Assembly: GCA_028065725.1 (NCBI GenBank)
Contig: JAPTVL010000150.1
Span: forward strand, 1-38,036
From: Betaproteobacteria bacterium
Lineage (GTDB): Bacteria; Pseudomonadota; Gammaproteobacteria; Burkholderiales; Rhodocyclaceae
DNA: 38,036 nt
Reading direction: 5' to 3'
The translations under genes and the position numbers were made by a program. Positions 15,551-23,420 of this stretch are shown one piece after another. A model generated the notes under the pieces. The model was not told the origin of the DNA, ran no database searches, and saw only the letters and a program-made list of their open reading frames with translations. How positions within the stretch are numbered: position 1 is the stretch's first letter; the number at the start of each line of letters is the position of its first letter.

Positions 15551-16723
15551 TTGACCTCATCGCCGCTGTGGGCCAGCGCTTTTCGGCCCTTCTACTTTCT
15601 TGGCGCGTCGTATGCGCCGCTGCTGGTCGCCGCCTGGCTCGGCGCCCTGCTCGGGTTCTGGCCACTGCCGAACGATGCCGTTCCGCTCAAGCTGCAGCAC
15701 GGCCATGAATTCATTTTCGGCTTCGCCGCGGCCATCATCACCGGCATCGTGCTCACCGCGCTGCCGAGCTGGGCCGGTACCGAGGAGATTTGCGACGGTC
15801 GGCTGATGCTGCTGGTCGCGCTGTGGCTGGCCGGCCGCGTCGCTTTCTGGACCTCGGCCTGGCTGCCCGCGCCGCTGCCGGCGGTGGCCGACGGCCTGCT
15901 CTACGCCGCCCTGCTCGGCATGCTGACGCCGCAATTGCTGCGCGTGGGCAACCGGCTCTACCTGCTGCTGCTGCCCATCCTGCTGGCACTGTTCGCCGCC
16001 AATCTGCTTTACTACCATGCGGCGACCAGCGGCAATCACCCGCTCGCCGCGCAAGCGCTGCGCCTGGCGATTTACGCCATCGTCGTGCTCTACGTGCTGA
16101 AGGGCGGCGTGCTGGCGCCGATCTTCACCGGCAATGTGCTGCGCGAGAAAGGCCGCGGCGAGCAGGCGCCGTTCATCATGGGACTCGAAGCGGCCGGGCT
16201 GGCCGCCCTGCTGCTGCTCGCCGCCGGCGATCTCGCCGGCGCAGCGCCGGCCTGGACCGGCAGCACAGCCCTGGCCTGTGCCCTGCTCTATGGCTGGCGC
16301 AGCCTGCGCTGGCAGGGCTGGCGCGTGGCCGAGGTGCCGCTGCTGCTGGTCATGCACCTGGGCTTCGCCTGGCTGGTATTCGCCTTCGCTCTCAAGGCCG
16401 CCGCCGACCTGACCGGCATCGTCGCCGAAGCGACCTGGCTGCATGCCTTCACCGTCGGCAGCCTCGGGCTGATGATGCTGGGTCTGATGACGCGGGTCAG
16501 CCTGCGCCACACTGGCCGTCCGCTGGTGGTGCCGCGCGCCCTGCTGCTGGCCTATGCGCTGATGTTCGTCGCCGCCCTGCTGCGCCTGGCGGCCGGCGTG
16601 CATGACCTGGGCAATGCCGTGATCGGCGCCTCCGCCCTGCTCTGGGCGGCATCCTTCGCGCTATATTTGATGGTCTTCGCACGGAGCCTGGTGACGCCGA
16701 GCCTGCCTCGCAGCCAAACATGA
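15551..16723 (+). CDS. nnrS: NnrS family heme- and copper-containing membrane protein
   Basis: A 390-residue polytopic inner-membrane protein with roughly twelve hydrophobic segments. NnrS proteins protect against nitric oxide stress, mostly in denitrifiers. Recognisable features are ASAFRPFYFLGASYAPL at the N-terminus, LKLQHGHEFIFGFAAAIITG (with conserved histidines), and the C-terminal LHAFTVGSLGLMMLGLMTRV with RHTGRPL. The only reasonable start is TTG at 15551, with no strong ribosome binding site, so the first residues are tentative. The stop overlaps the next gene's ATG as ATGA, coupling it to an acyl-CoA synthetase. GC content jumps sharply from this gene onward compared with the DNA before it. 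Confidence 0.9.
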   Translation: MTSSPLWASAFRPFYFLGASYAPLLVAAWLGALLGFWPLPNDAVPLKLQHGHEFIFGFAAAIITGIVLTALPSWAGTEEICDGRLMLLVALWLAGRVAFWTSAWLPAPLPAVADGLLYAALLGMLTPQLLRVGNRLYLLLLPILLALFAANLLYYHAATSGNHPLAAQALRLAIYAIVVLYVLKGGVLAPIFTGNVLREKGRGEQAPFIMGLEAAGLAALLLLAAGDLAGAAPAWTGSTALACALLYGWRSLRWQGWRVAEVPLLLVMHLGFAWLVFAFALKAAADLTGIVAEATWLHAFTVGSLGLMMLGLMTRVSLRHTGRPLVVPRALLLAYALMFVAALLRLAAGVHDLGNAVIGASALLWAASFALYLMVFARSLVTPSLPRSQT

Positions 16724-18228
16724 GCATCAACATCGCCCACCTGCTGGCGCGCGCCGCGCGCATCCATCCGCAGCTCCCCGCGCTGGCCCGCGGCGGGCGC
16801 CTGCTGGCGAACTACGCCGAGCTGGGCGCGCGCGTCGCCCGCATCGCCGGCGGGCTGGCGGCGCGGCTGCAAGCCAACGACCGCGTCGCGCTGGTGATGA
16901 AGAACTGCCCCGCCTACCTCGAACTGATGTTCTCCTGCTGGCACGCCGGCCTGGTCGTGGTGCCGATCAACGCCAAGCTGCACCCGAAGGAACTCGAATT
17001 CATTCTCGCCGACAGCGGCACCCGCCTGTGCTTCGCCAGCAGCGATCTCTATCCGGCGCTGGCCGGGCTGGACGTCCCGGGCCTGGATGGGGTGATCGAT
17101 GCCGACAGCGCCGCCTGCGCGCGGCTGGCCGACGCGGCGCCGATTGCCGTCGTAGCGCGCAGCGCCAACGACCCCGGGTGGCTGTTCTATACCAGCGGCA
17201 CCACCGGCCGGCCCAAGGGCGTAATCCTGACCATGCGCAACCTGATGGCGGCGCTGCTCAACTATTTTTCCGACGTCGACAGGATTGCGCCCGGCGATGC
17301 CATCATCCATGCCGCGCCGATGTCGCACGGCTCGGGCTTCTACATGCTGCCCCACGTCGCCCGCGGCGGCCTCAACGTGGTGCCCGACTCGGGCGGCTTC
17401 GATCCGGCGGAAATCTACGAGCTGCTGCAGGTGCACCGCGGCATGACGATATTCGCCGCACCGACCATGATCAAGCGCCTGGTCGATCATCCCGGCGCGG
17501 ATGACTGCGCCGGCCTGAAAACCATCGTCTACGGCGGCGGCCCGATGTACGTGGCTGATTGCAAGGCAGCACTCGCACGCTTCGGCAACAAGCTGGTGCA
17601 GATTTACGGCCAGGGCGAATCGCCGATGACCATCAGCTGCCTCGACCGGGCGCTGCATGCCGACACGGCGCATCCGCGCTACGCGGAACGCCTGGCCTCG
17701 GTCGGCCATGCCTTCACCGGCGTCGAGATCCGGGTCGCCGATGCCGACGACAATCCGCTGCCCACGGGCGAAATCGGCGAGATCCTGGTGCGCGGCGACA
17801 CAGTCATGGCCGGCTACTGGAACAATCCCGCCGCCAGCGCCGATACCCTGCGCCACGGCTGGCTGCACACCGGCGATGTCGGCAGCATGGACGAGGACGG
17901 CTTCCTGACGCTGAAGGACCGCAGCAAGGACGTGATCATTTCCGGCGGCTCGAACATCTATCCGCGCGAGGTCGAGGAAGTGCTGCTGCGCCACCCGGCG
18001 CTCAGCGAAGTCTCGGTGGTCGGTCAGGCCGATGCAGAATGGGGCGAGATCGTGGTGGCCTTCATCGTCGCCCGCGGCGCGACGCCCGACAACGCGGAAC
18101 TCGACGCGCTGTGCCTGGCCAACATCGCCCGCTTCAAGCGGCCCAAGCGCTATGTCGTGGTCGATGCCCTGCCCAAGAACAATACCGGCAAGGTGCTAAA
18201 GACAAGACTGCGCGAACTGCTGGTCTGA
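16720..18228 (+). CDS. AMP-forming acyl-CoA synthetase/ligase
   Basis: A 502-residue ANL-superfamily enzyme that activates a carboxylic acid to its CoA thioester with ATP. The P-loop YTSGTTGRPKG is at about residues 157-167, the A5-like YGQGESPM near 295, the adenylate-binding GWLHTGDVG near 380-388, the hinge KDVIISGGSNIYPREVEEV follows, and the catalytic lysine is in NNTGKVLK near the C-terminus. All elements needed for both half-reactions are intact. Length is typical of medium-chain or aromatic acid ligases. Overlap with nnrS (ATGA) implies joint translation. The crotonase/dehydrogenase fusion downstream suggests a beta-oxidation-like pathway for the same acid. Acid specificity is not readable here. 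Confidence 0.92.
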   Translation: MSINIAHLLARAARIHPQLPALARGGRLLANYAELGARVARIAGGLAARLQANDRVALVMKNCPAYLELMFSCWHAGLVVVPINAKLHPKELEFILADSGTRLCFASSDLYPALAGLDVPGLDGVIDADSAACARLADAAPIAVVARSANDPGWLFYTSGTTGRPKGVILTMRNLMAALLNYFSDVDRIAPGDAIIHAAPMSHGSGFYMLPHVARGGLNVVPDSGGFDPAEIYELLQVHRGMTIFAAPTMIKRLVDHPGADDCAGLKTIVYGGGPMYVADCKAALARFGNKLVQIYGQGESPMTISCLDRALHADTAHPRYAERLASVGHAFTGVEIRVADADDNPLPTGEIGEILVRGDTVMAGYWNNPAASADTLRHGWLHTGDVGSMDEDGFLTLKDRSKDVIISGGSNIYPREVEEVLLRHPALSEVSVVGQADAEWGEIVVAFIVARGATPDNAELDALCLANIARFKRPKRYVVVDALPKNNTGKVLKTRLRELLV

Positions 18229-18385
18229 ACTCCCGCACGGCAGAACTTCGCTCCGGACCGGTGCGATGCCGCAGGCCGCTGTTTTCACGCGCCCCGGTGG
18301 GGGAATCCGCCTGCTTGACGAAAGCGAATTGCGAATTATTCCGACCGGCAAAAAATGCTTATGTCCCGGTATGACAAATCTAATA

Positions 18386-18400
18386 GGCGAAGATTTCGCC
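18386..18400. promoter_or_regulatory. Short perfect inverted repeat upstream of the CZB gene
   Basis: GGCGAA and TTCGCC flank GAT in the 210-bp gap between the CoA ligase and the CZB-domain gene. No T-run follows, so a terminator is unlikely. It could be a protein-binding site or a leader hairpin. No clear promoter hexamers were found with it. Confidence 0.3.
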
Positions 18401-18438
18401 GCTGCTAGACTAAAAAAATAAAAAAAGGGAGGGAGTAC

Positions 18439-19266
18439 ATGATGGGCATGCTGGACTGGTTCAAGGGCATTCTGCAAGGAGATGACAAATCCGCCACCGC
18501 GCCGGCAGCGTTACAACCGGGAGCGGATGAGAAGGGTGCGGAAGTCGCGGGCCTCAATTTCAAGACGGCAGTCGACGCCCACATGAAATGGAAAGTTCGC
18601 CTGGAAACCTATATCAACGGCACCAGTACCGAGCAGCTCAAGGTCGAGGTGGTGTCGCGCGACGACCAGTGCCCGCTCGGCAAATGGATCCACGATACGG
18701 GCGGCGAGAAGTTCGGCTATTCCGAAACCTTCTTCGACATGAAGGCTCACCATGCCCACTTCCATCGCTGCGCCGGCGATGTGCTGGCAGCGGCGCAGGC
18801 AGGCGAGACCGACAAGGCGACCAAGCTGCTGCAGGGCGGCGATTACATCAAGGCCTCGGAGCGGGTCAAGATGCTGCTGGCGCGGATGTTCATCATCGCC
18901 TCCGACGGCAAGGAAGCGATCGACTCCCACCTCAAATGGAAGGAACGCCTGCGCGCCTACATCAAGGGCGAAAGCCGCGAGGGACTCTCGGTCGACAAGG
19001 TTTCCCGCGACGACATGTGCCCCCTGGGCTACTGGCTCAACGGTATCGGCGGCGAGCGTTTCGGCAATACGCCAACCTTCGCGGTACTCAAGGCGCGCCA
19101 TAGCCATTTCCATCGCTGCGCCGGCGAAGTGCTGAGCCTCGCCCAGCAGGGAGAACGCGAAAAGGCGCTGCAACTGCTGGAATATGGCGCCTATCCCGAT
19201 GCCTCGCAGCAGGTGGCCGCCGCGGTCGTCAGCCTGTTCGAAGGACAGAAAAAAATCGCCGCCTGA
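18439..19266 (+). CDS. Tandem CZB (chemoreceptor zinc-binding) domain protein
   Basis: A 275-residue soluble protein made almost wholly of two CZB domains. Each has the zinc-ligand pattern: HxxW (HMKWK from residue 48; HLKWK from residue 164), RDDxCPLGxW (RDDQCPLGKW and RDDMCPLGYW), and HxxFHRCAG (HAHFHRCAGDV and HSHFHRCAGEV). CZB domains sense zinc or oxidants such as hypochlorite and normally sit at the C-terminus of chemoreceptors or diguanylate cyclases. Here no transmembrane, HAMP or signalling domain is present. The start ATG follows GGGAGGGAG. An intrinsic terminator follows the stop. Its output partner is not evident. Confidence 0.9.
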   Translation: MMGMLDWFKGILQGDDKSATAPAALQPGADEKGAEVAGLNFKTAVDAHMKWKVRLETYINGTSTEQLKVEVVSRDDQCPLGKWIHDTGGEKFGYSETFFDMKAHHAHFHRCAGDVLAAAQAGETDKATKLLQGGDYIKASERVKMLLARMFIIASDGKEAIDSHLKWKERLRAYIKGESREGLSVDKVSRDDMCPLGYWLNGIGGERFGNTPTFAVLKARHSHFHRCAGEVLSLAQQGEREKALQLLEYGAYPDASQQVAAAVVSLFEGQKKIAA

Positions 19267-19272
19267 ACCCGG

Positions 19273-19309
19273 GACGCCGGTCGGATTTTCCCGGCCGGCG
19301 TCTTGATTT
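19273..19309 (+). terminator. Intrinsic terminator after the CZB gene
   Basis: GACGCCGGTCGG (19273-19284) pairs with CCGGCCGGCGTC (19291-19302) at 11 of 12 positions around a six-base loop, followed by TTGATTT. It lies directly after the CZB stop and rules out the TTG at 19308 as the start of the next gene. Confidence 0.75.
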
Positions 19310-19352
19310 GCGACATCCCTGCCGCACCAAACCCGTTTCGGAGCGCCCGCTC

Positions 19353-20516
19353 ATGCAGCCCGGCCCCAGAGAGATCGTCACTCCATTCCGCCCGATCCCG
19401 CTTGACGTGCCGGAGGGCATGAAGCCCAACGAATTCTTCAACAGCGCCGAAAACCTCGCCGACCTGGTGCACAACAACGGCCTGCTGCGGAATCCGGAAG
19501 GCCTGCTGCTCTACCGCAAGGCACTCGGCCACAGCAACGAGTTCGACTGCTCGATCATTTACGACACCTCGCAGGCCATCCTCGATCCGCTCGGCCGTCC
19601 GGTGCGGCGCACCCAGGTGCCGGATGCCGTGAAGAACGTCTGGAACCGCATGAACCAGGTGATCGTCGAGTTCATGCTGGAGCGCTATCCCGACCCGGCC
19701 CGTCACCTGGTGCTGGCCGGCGAAGCCAGCCTGGATGCCACCTGGCCGCTGACCTCGCCCGGCGTGCCAAGCATCCGCATGCTGCACAACCATTTCATCG
19801 TCTTCGATCTGCAGCAGTTGCGCGAAGCGCCGCCGGCCGACGCCGACAATCCGAACCTGACCGACGGCGGCCAGCATTCCCTGTTCCAGGCCCACATGCG
19901 TGACGTGTACCGCGCCTTCTTTGCCGAACTCGATCTGCAGATGCTCAAACCCTGCACCGAGCAAAGCGGCCGCCTCGCGCTGACCGGCTATCCGCAGGGC
20001 CTGCCGAGCTGGGAAGTCCAGGGCGGTGCAGCGGCACTCAAGGAGGTGGGTTTCTGGAAGGAATACGACATCCTGCTCAAGGGTTTCATCGACTTCTACC
20101 GCACCTTCTTCACCCAGGTATCGACGCGCAACGCGCCGCTGCCGCGCGACATTCATTTTCCCGAGAAAGTGGAAGCCCGGCTGCAGTTCAACAACGACTT
20201 CCTGAAAACGGCCAAGATGGTACGCGAGCGCTGCATCAAGGACGCCAGATATGCGAATGCGATCCGCTGGCAGCCGGCCTTCAAGCAGCTGATCTACCGC
20301 AACGACGAAGGCAGGCTGATCGTCACCATCAGCCAGAACTCGATCGGCAACGCCATCACCGAACTGCTCGGCGTGGTGGTCAAGCGCACGCCCGATGCCG
20401 GCGCCTATGCCCGCGCCGAGCCGGCGCTGATCGAGAAACTGCTGGAAGTGCGCCGCCGCCTGGTCGCGGCGGACCTCGGCGAGGGCATCGCCACCCCGCA
20501 CTGGCCGGCCGCCTAG
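19353..20516 (+). CDS. Uncharacterised 387-residue protein with an HNHF motif
   Basis: I do not recognise this family. From the ATG at 19353 the protein has 387 residues, no signal peptide and no membrane segment. It opens with a proline-rich stretch (FRPIPLDVPEGMKPNEFF). Notable blocks are RMLHNHFIVFDLQQL (about 150-165), GYPQGLPSWEVQGG, HFPEKVEARLQFNN and TISQNSIGNAITELLGVVV near the C-terminus. The HxHxxF pattern loosely recalls histidine-triad-like nucleotidyltransferases, but the remaining motif is absent and I do not claim it. High GC and codon use match its neighbours, so it is a resident gene, placed between the CZB gene and the beta-oxidation fusion. Coding status is secure; function is open. 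Confidence 0.8.
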   Translation: MQPGPREIVTPFRPIPLDVPEGMKPNEFFNSAENLADLVHNNGLLRNPEGLLLYRKALGHSNEFDCSIIYDTSQAILDPLGRPVRRTQVPDAVKNVWNRMNQVIVEFMLERYPDPARHLVLAGEASLDATWPLTSPGVPSIRMLHNHFIVFDLQQLREAPPADADNPNLTDGGQHSLFQAHMRDVYRAFFAELDLQMLKPCTEQSGRLALTGYPQGLPSWEVQGGAAALKEVGFWKEYDILLKGFIDFYRTFFTQVSTRNAPLPRDIHFPEKVEARLQFNNDFLKTAKMVRERCIKDARYANAIRWQPAFKQLIYRNDEGRLIVTISQNSIGNAITELLGVVVKRTPDAGAYARAEPALIEKLLEVRRRLVAADLGEGIATPHWPAA

Positions 20517-20620
20517 CAGCGCGATTTCGCCGTGCCGCCAGCGCCGACTTTCGGTCTGCGTAAAAATATGGTTCGAACTCAAACCGATTGTGCGCGCGGC
20601 AAGAATATCGGATAATTTTT

Positions 20621-20635
20621 TGTATACCGCATACA
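20621..20635. promoter_or_regulatory. Inverted repeat upstream of the dehydrogenase-crotonase gene
   Basis: TGTATACCGCATACA has five-base outer arms (TGTAT and ATACA) and lies 12 bp before the ATG of the fusion gene, next to its AGGA. GTATAC-type sites of this form are typical operators for FadR/FCD-type GntR or related repressors. A related GCATAC/GTATGC pair lies upstream of the trpB2 gene. Confidence 0.4.
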
Positions 20636-20647
20636 CAGGAACCGATC

Positions 20648-22660
20648 ATGACCGCCAGCTTTGCCAATCCCCTGCTCGCCACCCCTGCCCGCCCCCTGCC
20701 GCATGCCGTCGCCGTGATCGGTGCCGGCACCATCGGACCCGACATCGGCTACTACCTGAAGAGCGCCCTACCCGGCCTCAAACTATATCTGGTCGACGTC
20801 TCGCAGAAGGCCATCGACGCGGCGCTGCAGCGCTTCCATGAGTACTCGCGCAAGGCCGTGGCCCGCGGCAAGATGAGCCAACCCGATGCCGATGCAGTAC
20901 TGAATAATCTGGTCGGCACGCTGAACTATGCCGACATCGCGGACTGCGACTGGGTGATCGAAGCCGCCACGGAAAACCTGGCGCTGAAACGCAAGATCTT
21001 CGCCCAGATCGAAGCCGTGGTCGGGCCCGATGCGCTGATCACCTCCAACACCAGTTCCCTGCCAGCCGAGCTGATTTTCTCCGAACTCTGGCACAAGCGC
21101 CGCGCCACGGTGACCCACTTCTTCGCCCCGGCCTGGCGCAACCCGGCGGTCGAAGTGATCCGCTGGGAAAAGACCGACCCGGCGGTGGTCGAGTACCTGC
21201 GCTGGGCCTTCTGCGTGACCGGCAAGGTGCCGCTGGTGACGGCCGACGTCGCCTGCTTCATGCTCGACCGCATTTTCGACAACTGGTGCAACGAATCCGC
21301 CCTGCTGCTCGATCGCGCCACCGCCACCGAGGTCGACAGCGTCGCCGCCGAGTTCGTCCATGCCGGCCCTTTCTTCGTGCTCAATCTGGCCCACGGCAAC
21401 CCGATCATCACCGAGACCAACACCCTGCAGGCCGAGATGGAAGGCGACCACTACACGCCGGCACCGATCTTCCGCTCGGTCGACACCTGGGTCACGGTGC
21501 CGCCCGGCAAGCGCGTCGAGGTCGGTTCCGAGACGTCTCAGGCCGTGCGCGAACGCCTGCTCGGCATCCTGTTCTCGCAAAGCGTGGACATCGTCGACCG
21601 CAAGATCGGCGATTCGGCCGACCTCGACCTCGGCTGCCGCCTCGCACTCGGCTTCAAGAACGGCCCGCTCGACCTGATGCGCACCCTGGGCGAACCGACC
21701 AGCGGCCGCGCCCTGATGCGCCTGCGCAAGGAGCGCCCCGGCATGCCGATGCCGCAACAGCCTTTCGCCGACTACCAGGGCTTCCTGCGCCACATCCTGG
21801 TCGACGACCTCGGCGATGTCAAAGTCATCACCCTGCGCCGGCCCGAAGCCATGAACGCGCTGCACGACGAGATGAACGACGAGATCCTCTCGGTCATCCA
21901 CCGCTTCGAGAACGATCCCAAGGTTGCCGGCTTCGTCCTCACCGGCTACGGCACCAAGGCCTTTTGCGCCGGCGGCGACATCGGCCGCTTCGTCGACATG
22001 CTGGGCGATGCGCCGGCCTCGGAACAGTACGCGCGCGACTGCTCGCGCCTGCTGGTGCATCTGGACCGGATGAAAAAGCCGGTGGTCGCGGCGCTGAACG
22101 GCATCGCGCTGGGCGGCGGCTTCGAACTCGCCGCGCGCTGCCACAGCATCGTCGCGCTGAAGCGCGCCTGGATCCAGATGCCCGAAGTCACGCTGGGTAT
22201 CGTCCATGGCATCGGCGCCATGGTGGTGCCCTATCGGCGCTGGCCGCACGCCACGCCGACCTTCAACGCCATGCTGCGCACGGCGGAACGCCTCAAGGCC
22301 AGCCGCGCCCACGAACTGGGCATCATCGATGCGCTGGCCGACGACTACGAGCAGCTGATCGCGCTGGCGGTAGAGCGCGTCGATGCGCTTGCCGGCAAGG
22401 TCAGGCCGATCGGCGACGCGCCGGTCAAGGTCAACATCGAGCCGGTCGAAGCCCGCGCCGCCAGCGGCCAGGTGCTGAGCCGCGAATGCATCGCCCTGAT
22501 GGAGCAGGCCATCCTCGAAGCCGCCGCGGCGCAAAGCTTCGCCGAAGCGCTGGAAGTCGGCTACAAGGCCTTCGGCCTCTCCGCCTGCATCGACAGCGCG
22601 CGCGAAGGCATCACCGCCTTCAAGGAAAAGCGCACGCCGGATTTCAGCAAGACGAAGTAG
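20648..22660 (+). CDS. 3-hydroxyacyl-CoA dehydrogenase / enoyl-CoA hydratase fusion
   Basis: A 670-residue bifunctional beta-oxidation enzyme in reversed order relative to FadB: dehydrogenase first, crotonase second. The NAD-binding VIGAGTIGPDIGYYL is at about residues 21-36. The catalytic histidine region VTHFFAPAWRNP is near 155, and the C-terminal 3HCDH part extends to about 330. The crotonase domain starts near 378 (VKVITLRRPEAMNAL), with the oxyanion-hole segment FCAGGDIGRF (about 438) and LGGGFELAARCH (about 489), plus QMPEVTLGIVHG. The start ATG at 20648 follows AGGA. With the CoA ligase upstream it probably oxidises a specific acyl-CoA. The CAGGDI loop resembles acyl-CoA hydrolase-type crotonases as well, so hydration is likely but not certain. 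Confidence 0.9.
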   Translation: MTASFANPLLATPARPLPHAVAVIGAGTIGPDIGYYLKSALPGLKLYLVDVSQKAIDAALQRFHEYSRKAVARGKMSQPDADAVLNNLVGTLNYADIADCDWVIEAATENLALKRKIFAQIEAVVGPDALITSNTSSLPAELIFSELWHKRRATVTHFFAPAWRNPAVEVIRWEKTDPAVVEYLRWAFCVTGKVPLVTADVACFMLDRIFDNWCNESALLLDRATATEVDSVAAEFVHAGPFFVLNLAHGNPIITETNTLQAEMEGDHYTPAPIFRSVDTWVTVPPGKRVEVGSETSQAVRERLLGILFSQSVDIVDRKIGDSADLDLGCRLALGFKNGPLDLMRTLGEPTSGRALMRLRKERPGMPMPQQPFADYQGFLRHILVDDLGDVKVITLRRPEAMNALHDEMNDEILSVIHRFENDPKVAGFVLTGYGTKAFCAGGDIGRFVDMLGDAPASEQYARDCSRLLVHLDRMKKPVVAALNGIALGGGFELAARCHSIVALKRAWIQMPEVTLGIVHGIGAMVVPYRRWPHATPTFNAMLRTAERLKASRAHELGIIDALADDYEQLIALAVERVDALAGKVRPIGDAPVKVNIEPVEARAASGQVLSRECIALMEQAILEAAAAQSFAEALEVGYKAFGLSACIDSAREGITAFKEKRTPDFSKTK

Positions 22661-22676
22661 GCAGCGTTAGCGCTGC
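22661..22676. terminator. Small hairpin at the convergent gene ends
   Basis: GCAGCG and CGCTGC flank TTAG, directly after the fusion gene's TAG; the loop contains the stop codon of the convergent RraA-like gene. It could serve both transcripts as a 3' structure. No T-run is present in either direction, so efficient intrinsic termination is doubtful. Confidence 0.35.
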
Positions 22677-23389
22677 GTACGCACCCAGGCCTCGTAGCGC
22701 GCCCTGGTTTCGGCGTTGGGTGGATACAGCCCGGGCAGCGGGACGCCGGCCGCGACCTGGCTCATGATCCAGCCTTCCAGGCGCTCCTGCTCGACGGCCT
22801 CGGGGATGACTTCGTCCAGTAGCGCGGCCGGGATCAGTACCGCGCCGTCGGCGTCGGCCACTACGACGTCATTGGGAAACACCGCGACGCCGCCGCAGCC
22901 GACCGGCTCCTGCCAGGCGACGAAGGTCAGCCCCGTCACCGAGGCGGGCGCCGCGGTGCCCTGGCACCACACCGGCAGCTGCGTACCCATCACGCCTTCG
23001 AGGTCGCGCACCACGCCGTCGGTGACCAGCGCCGCGACGCCGCGCTTCTGCATGCGCGAGCAGAGAATGTCGCCGAAAATTCCGGCGTCGGTGACGCCCA
23101 TCGCATCGACCACGGCGATGCAGCCGGCCGGCATGGCTTCGATCGCCGCTCGCGTCGAAATCGGCGAAGCCCAGGAGGCCGGTGTTGCGAGGTCTTCGCG
23201 CGCCGGCACGAAGCGCAGCGTGAAGGCGCGCCCGACCAGGCGCCGCGGCGCGGCATGCAGCGGCCGCGCGCGGCGGATCCAGACATTGCGCAGCCCCTTC
23301 TTGAGCAGCACCGTGGTCAGCGTCGCGGTGGTCACGCCGGACAGGATGCGGATCGTTTCATCATCCAGCGGCAGCGGATCGATACCCAT
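22667..23389 (-). CDS. RraA-like protein (HMG/CHA aldolase or dimethylmenaquinone methyltransferase-like family)
   Basis: A 240-residue member of the RraA-like family. These proteins are either class II pyruvate aldolases acting on 4-hydroxy-4-methyl-2-oxoglutarate-type acids, or oxaloacetate decarboxylases, or regulators of RNase E. The metal- and pyruvate-binding signature is present: GDILCSRMQKRGVAALVTDG followed by VVRDLEGV, with the conserved Arg-Asp pair. Upstream, IRRARPLHAAPRRLVGRAFTL matches the family opening. It is longer than true RraA (about 160 residues), which favours an enzymatic role. The ATG at 23389 has AGGAGA at good spacing. It lies 31 bp after the aminopeptidase gene in the same direction, so it may be cotranscribed. 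Confidence 0.85.
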   Translation of the reverse strand: MGIDPLPLDDETIRILSGVTTATLTTVLLKKGLRNVWIRRARPLHAAPRRLVGRAFTLRFVPAREDLATPASWASPISTRAAIEAMPAGCIAVVDAMGVTDAGIFGDILCSRMQKRGVAALVTDGVVRDLEGVMGTQLPVWCQGTAAPASVTGLTFVAWQEPVGCGGVAVFPNDVVVADADGAVLIPAALLDEVIPEAVEQERLEGWIMSQVAAGVPLPGLYPPNAETRARYEAWVRTQR

Positions 23390-23420
23390 CGAAATATCTC
23401 CTGTGTTCAATGCGGCAAGC

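Noticed and set aside
15557..16603. Long minus-strand frame opposite nnrS
   Set aside because: A high-GC shadow with low-complexity glutamine- and arginine-rich translation; the plus strand encodes a clear NnrS protein.
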